Assembly: GCF_018403765.1 (NCBI RefSeq)
Contig: NZ_BOVQ01000004.1
Coordinates: 248,001 to 312,000 of the forward strand
DNA from: Lactococcus nasutitermitis
GTDB taxonomy: Bacteria > Bacillota > Bacilli > Lactobacillales > Streptococcaceae
Reading direction: 5' to 3'
Length of the DNA: 64,000 nucleotides
Made by a program: the position numbers and the translations under genes. The notes under the pieces are model-generated. The model was given only the letters and a program-made list of their open reading frames with translations. It made no database searches and was not told where the DNA came from. Below, piece after piece: positions 63,218-64,000 of this stretch (its first letter is position 1; each line of letters opens with the position of its first letter).

Positions 63218-64000
63218 CCAATAATCTTTCCTTTCTTAGTAACTAATCCTGCTTTTCTTAAAATAGCTTGCATTTTTTGATTTAATTCTCTCCAAGTTCG
63301 AACATGACCATGATATTCTCCTTTTTCTGTTTCATCTAGTACAACAAACTGATTATTGGCTACACTAATCCTACGATTAGTAGTGTCTCCACTTACAGAC
63401 AATGAATCATTTAAGGATTCTTGACCATTTCTTGGTCTTTCGCTCTTAATAGAATTCTTGGTATTTGTATGATATGGGGCATCCACATATTTTCCATGTG
63501 GATATTTTCCTGAATCCGCCCCAGTCTCAACATCAACCTTTTCAGAACTTCCACCACCTTTGGCTTTTGACGTCTTAGCTTCTTGACCATTGCCATCATA
63601 TTGTCCCTCCTCAGCTGGTGTAGGTTCATTCCCATAGCCTGCGCCTAAGCCATCTCGAGTATTGAGATTGTAAACTTCATCATCCGCATAAGTGGTCTGC
63701 TCACCAAAAGTATTTTTTATCTTTTTCCCTACATAAGCTGCAGCTCCACCAATTAATGCCAGACCTGCAAGCACCCACCAATCAAAGCCTTCGTTTTACT
63801 CTTATTTTTGGTTTGGGTTTGAGTACTTGCAACATTGTGATGACTTGCAGAAAGTTTGAAACTTGCGATATTTTGTTTTATAACACCTGTTACTGTTTGC
63901 CGTGTAGCACGTAAGTTCTGTGCTAGTGGGCTATTTCCAACAGACATAGCCCCATAGTAAGGAGCAGGTTTACTATCATGATACTCTGTTGCTACTTTTT
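63214..64000 (-). pseudogene. Polymorphic-toxin cassette 2, frameshifted, open at right edge
   Basis: Read from the right edge: VATEYHDSKPAPYYGAMSVG, QNLRATRQTVTGVIKQNI, FKLSASHHNV, then a one-base deletion near 63,773 relative to cassette 1 shifts the frame within LIGG; the second frame continues LAGLALIGGAAAYVG to the stop at 63,214. The unique C-terminus (TNRRISVANNQFVVLDETEKG, YHGHVRTWRELNQKMQ, AILRKAGLVTKKGKIIG) is a toxin-tip-like domain. The gene probably begins outside the window, possibly as an LXG/T7SS substrate. The shift may be real or a sequencing error. Confidence 0.65.

Noticed and set aside
32723-64000. One type VII secretion locus joining the AAA protein and the toxin cassettes
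   Set aside because: They are about 27 kb apart with housekeeping genes between and no EssC, EsxA or other core component is visible.
1-64000. tRNA or rRNA genes
   Set aside because: No tRNA arms with TTCGA-type loops or rRNA segments were recognised on either strand by reading; a short or unusual one could be missed.

Overview
The window looks like a chromosomal segment of a low-GC Gram-positive coccus of the Streptococcaceae, most likely a Lactococcus. Pointers are four PurR-type PurBoxes (AWWWCCGAACWWT) at a fixed distance from purine promoters, a Trp T-box ahead of trpE, an AcmC-like glucosaminidase, a lone ferrochelatase gene, and a degV-dapB-cca-uup neighbourhood. Species is not assigned. 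Nearly all genes lie on the minus strand.

Layout. 1-8.6 kb: a trp operon (T-box, trpE-G-D, acetyltransferase, ogt, trpC-F, acetyltransferase, SDR, hemH, trpB) with five non-trp genes spliced in. 8.6-12 kb: a HAD-like phosphatase, AcmC-type autolysin, a DUF916/DUF3324 WxL-interacting surface protein and a sortase. 12-17 kb: trehalose utilisation (GH13 hydrolase, PTS IIBC, IIA, divergent GntR repressor with a palindromic operator). 17-18.5 kb: purM-purN. 18.7-26 kb: a five-gene defence-type island made of a DUF4143 ATPase, a BcgI-like fused endonuclease/methylase, a specificity subunit with a 24-bp coding repeat between its target domains, a GmrSD-like DUF262/DUF1524 protein and an unknown protein. 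26-31.7 kb: a secreted Apf-like protein behind a structured leader, purF, a GNAT and a TetR-controlled MFS exporter. 32-34.7 kb: a two-gene cassette (beta-helix/SpoVK-type AAA ATPase plus membrane protein) next to a 41-bp copy of the purL 3' end. 34.8-42 kb: purC-S-Q and purL, split by a second restriction-modification module. 42-61.4 kb: housekeeping genes (degenerate Spx, thyA, msrB, ABC-F, dehydrogenase, arsC, pepD, cca, yjdIJ, dapB, degV, trmD, rimM, khpA, rpsP, mvaA, thiolase). 61.5-64 kb: tandem polymorphic-toxin C-terminal cassettes with putative immunity genes.

Four cross-cutting patterns stand out. (1) A short inverted repeat built on TTTTTGACAG / CTGTCAAAAA recurs between and inside genes in three stretches of the window; one copy supplies the -35 of the trp promoter and others resemble terminators. 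(2) All four pur promoters share one layout: PurBox, hairpin of the upstream gene, then the -10, with 57-58 nt between PurBox and -10. (3) Six genes have an extended -10 only 6-7 nt before the ATG, predicting leaderless mRNAs. (4) Accessory modules sit beside purine genes (purM, purQ/purL, purL 3' end). All functions are inferred from sequence reading alone; no database search was run.
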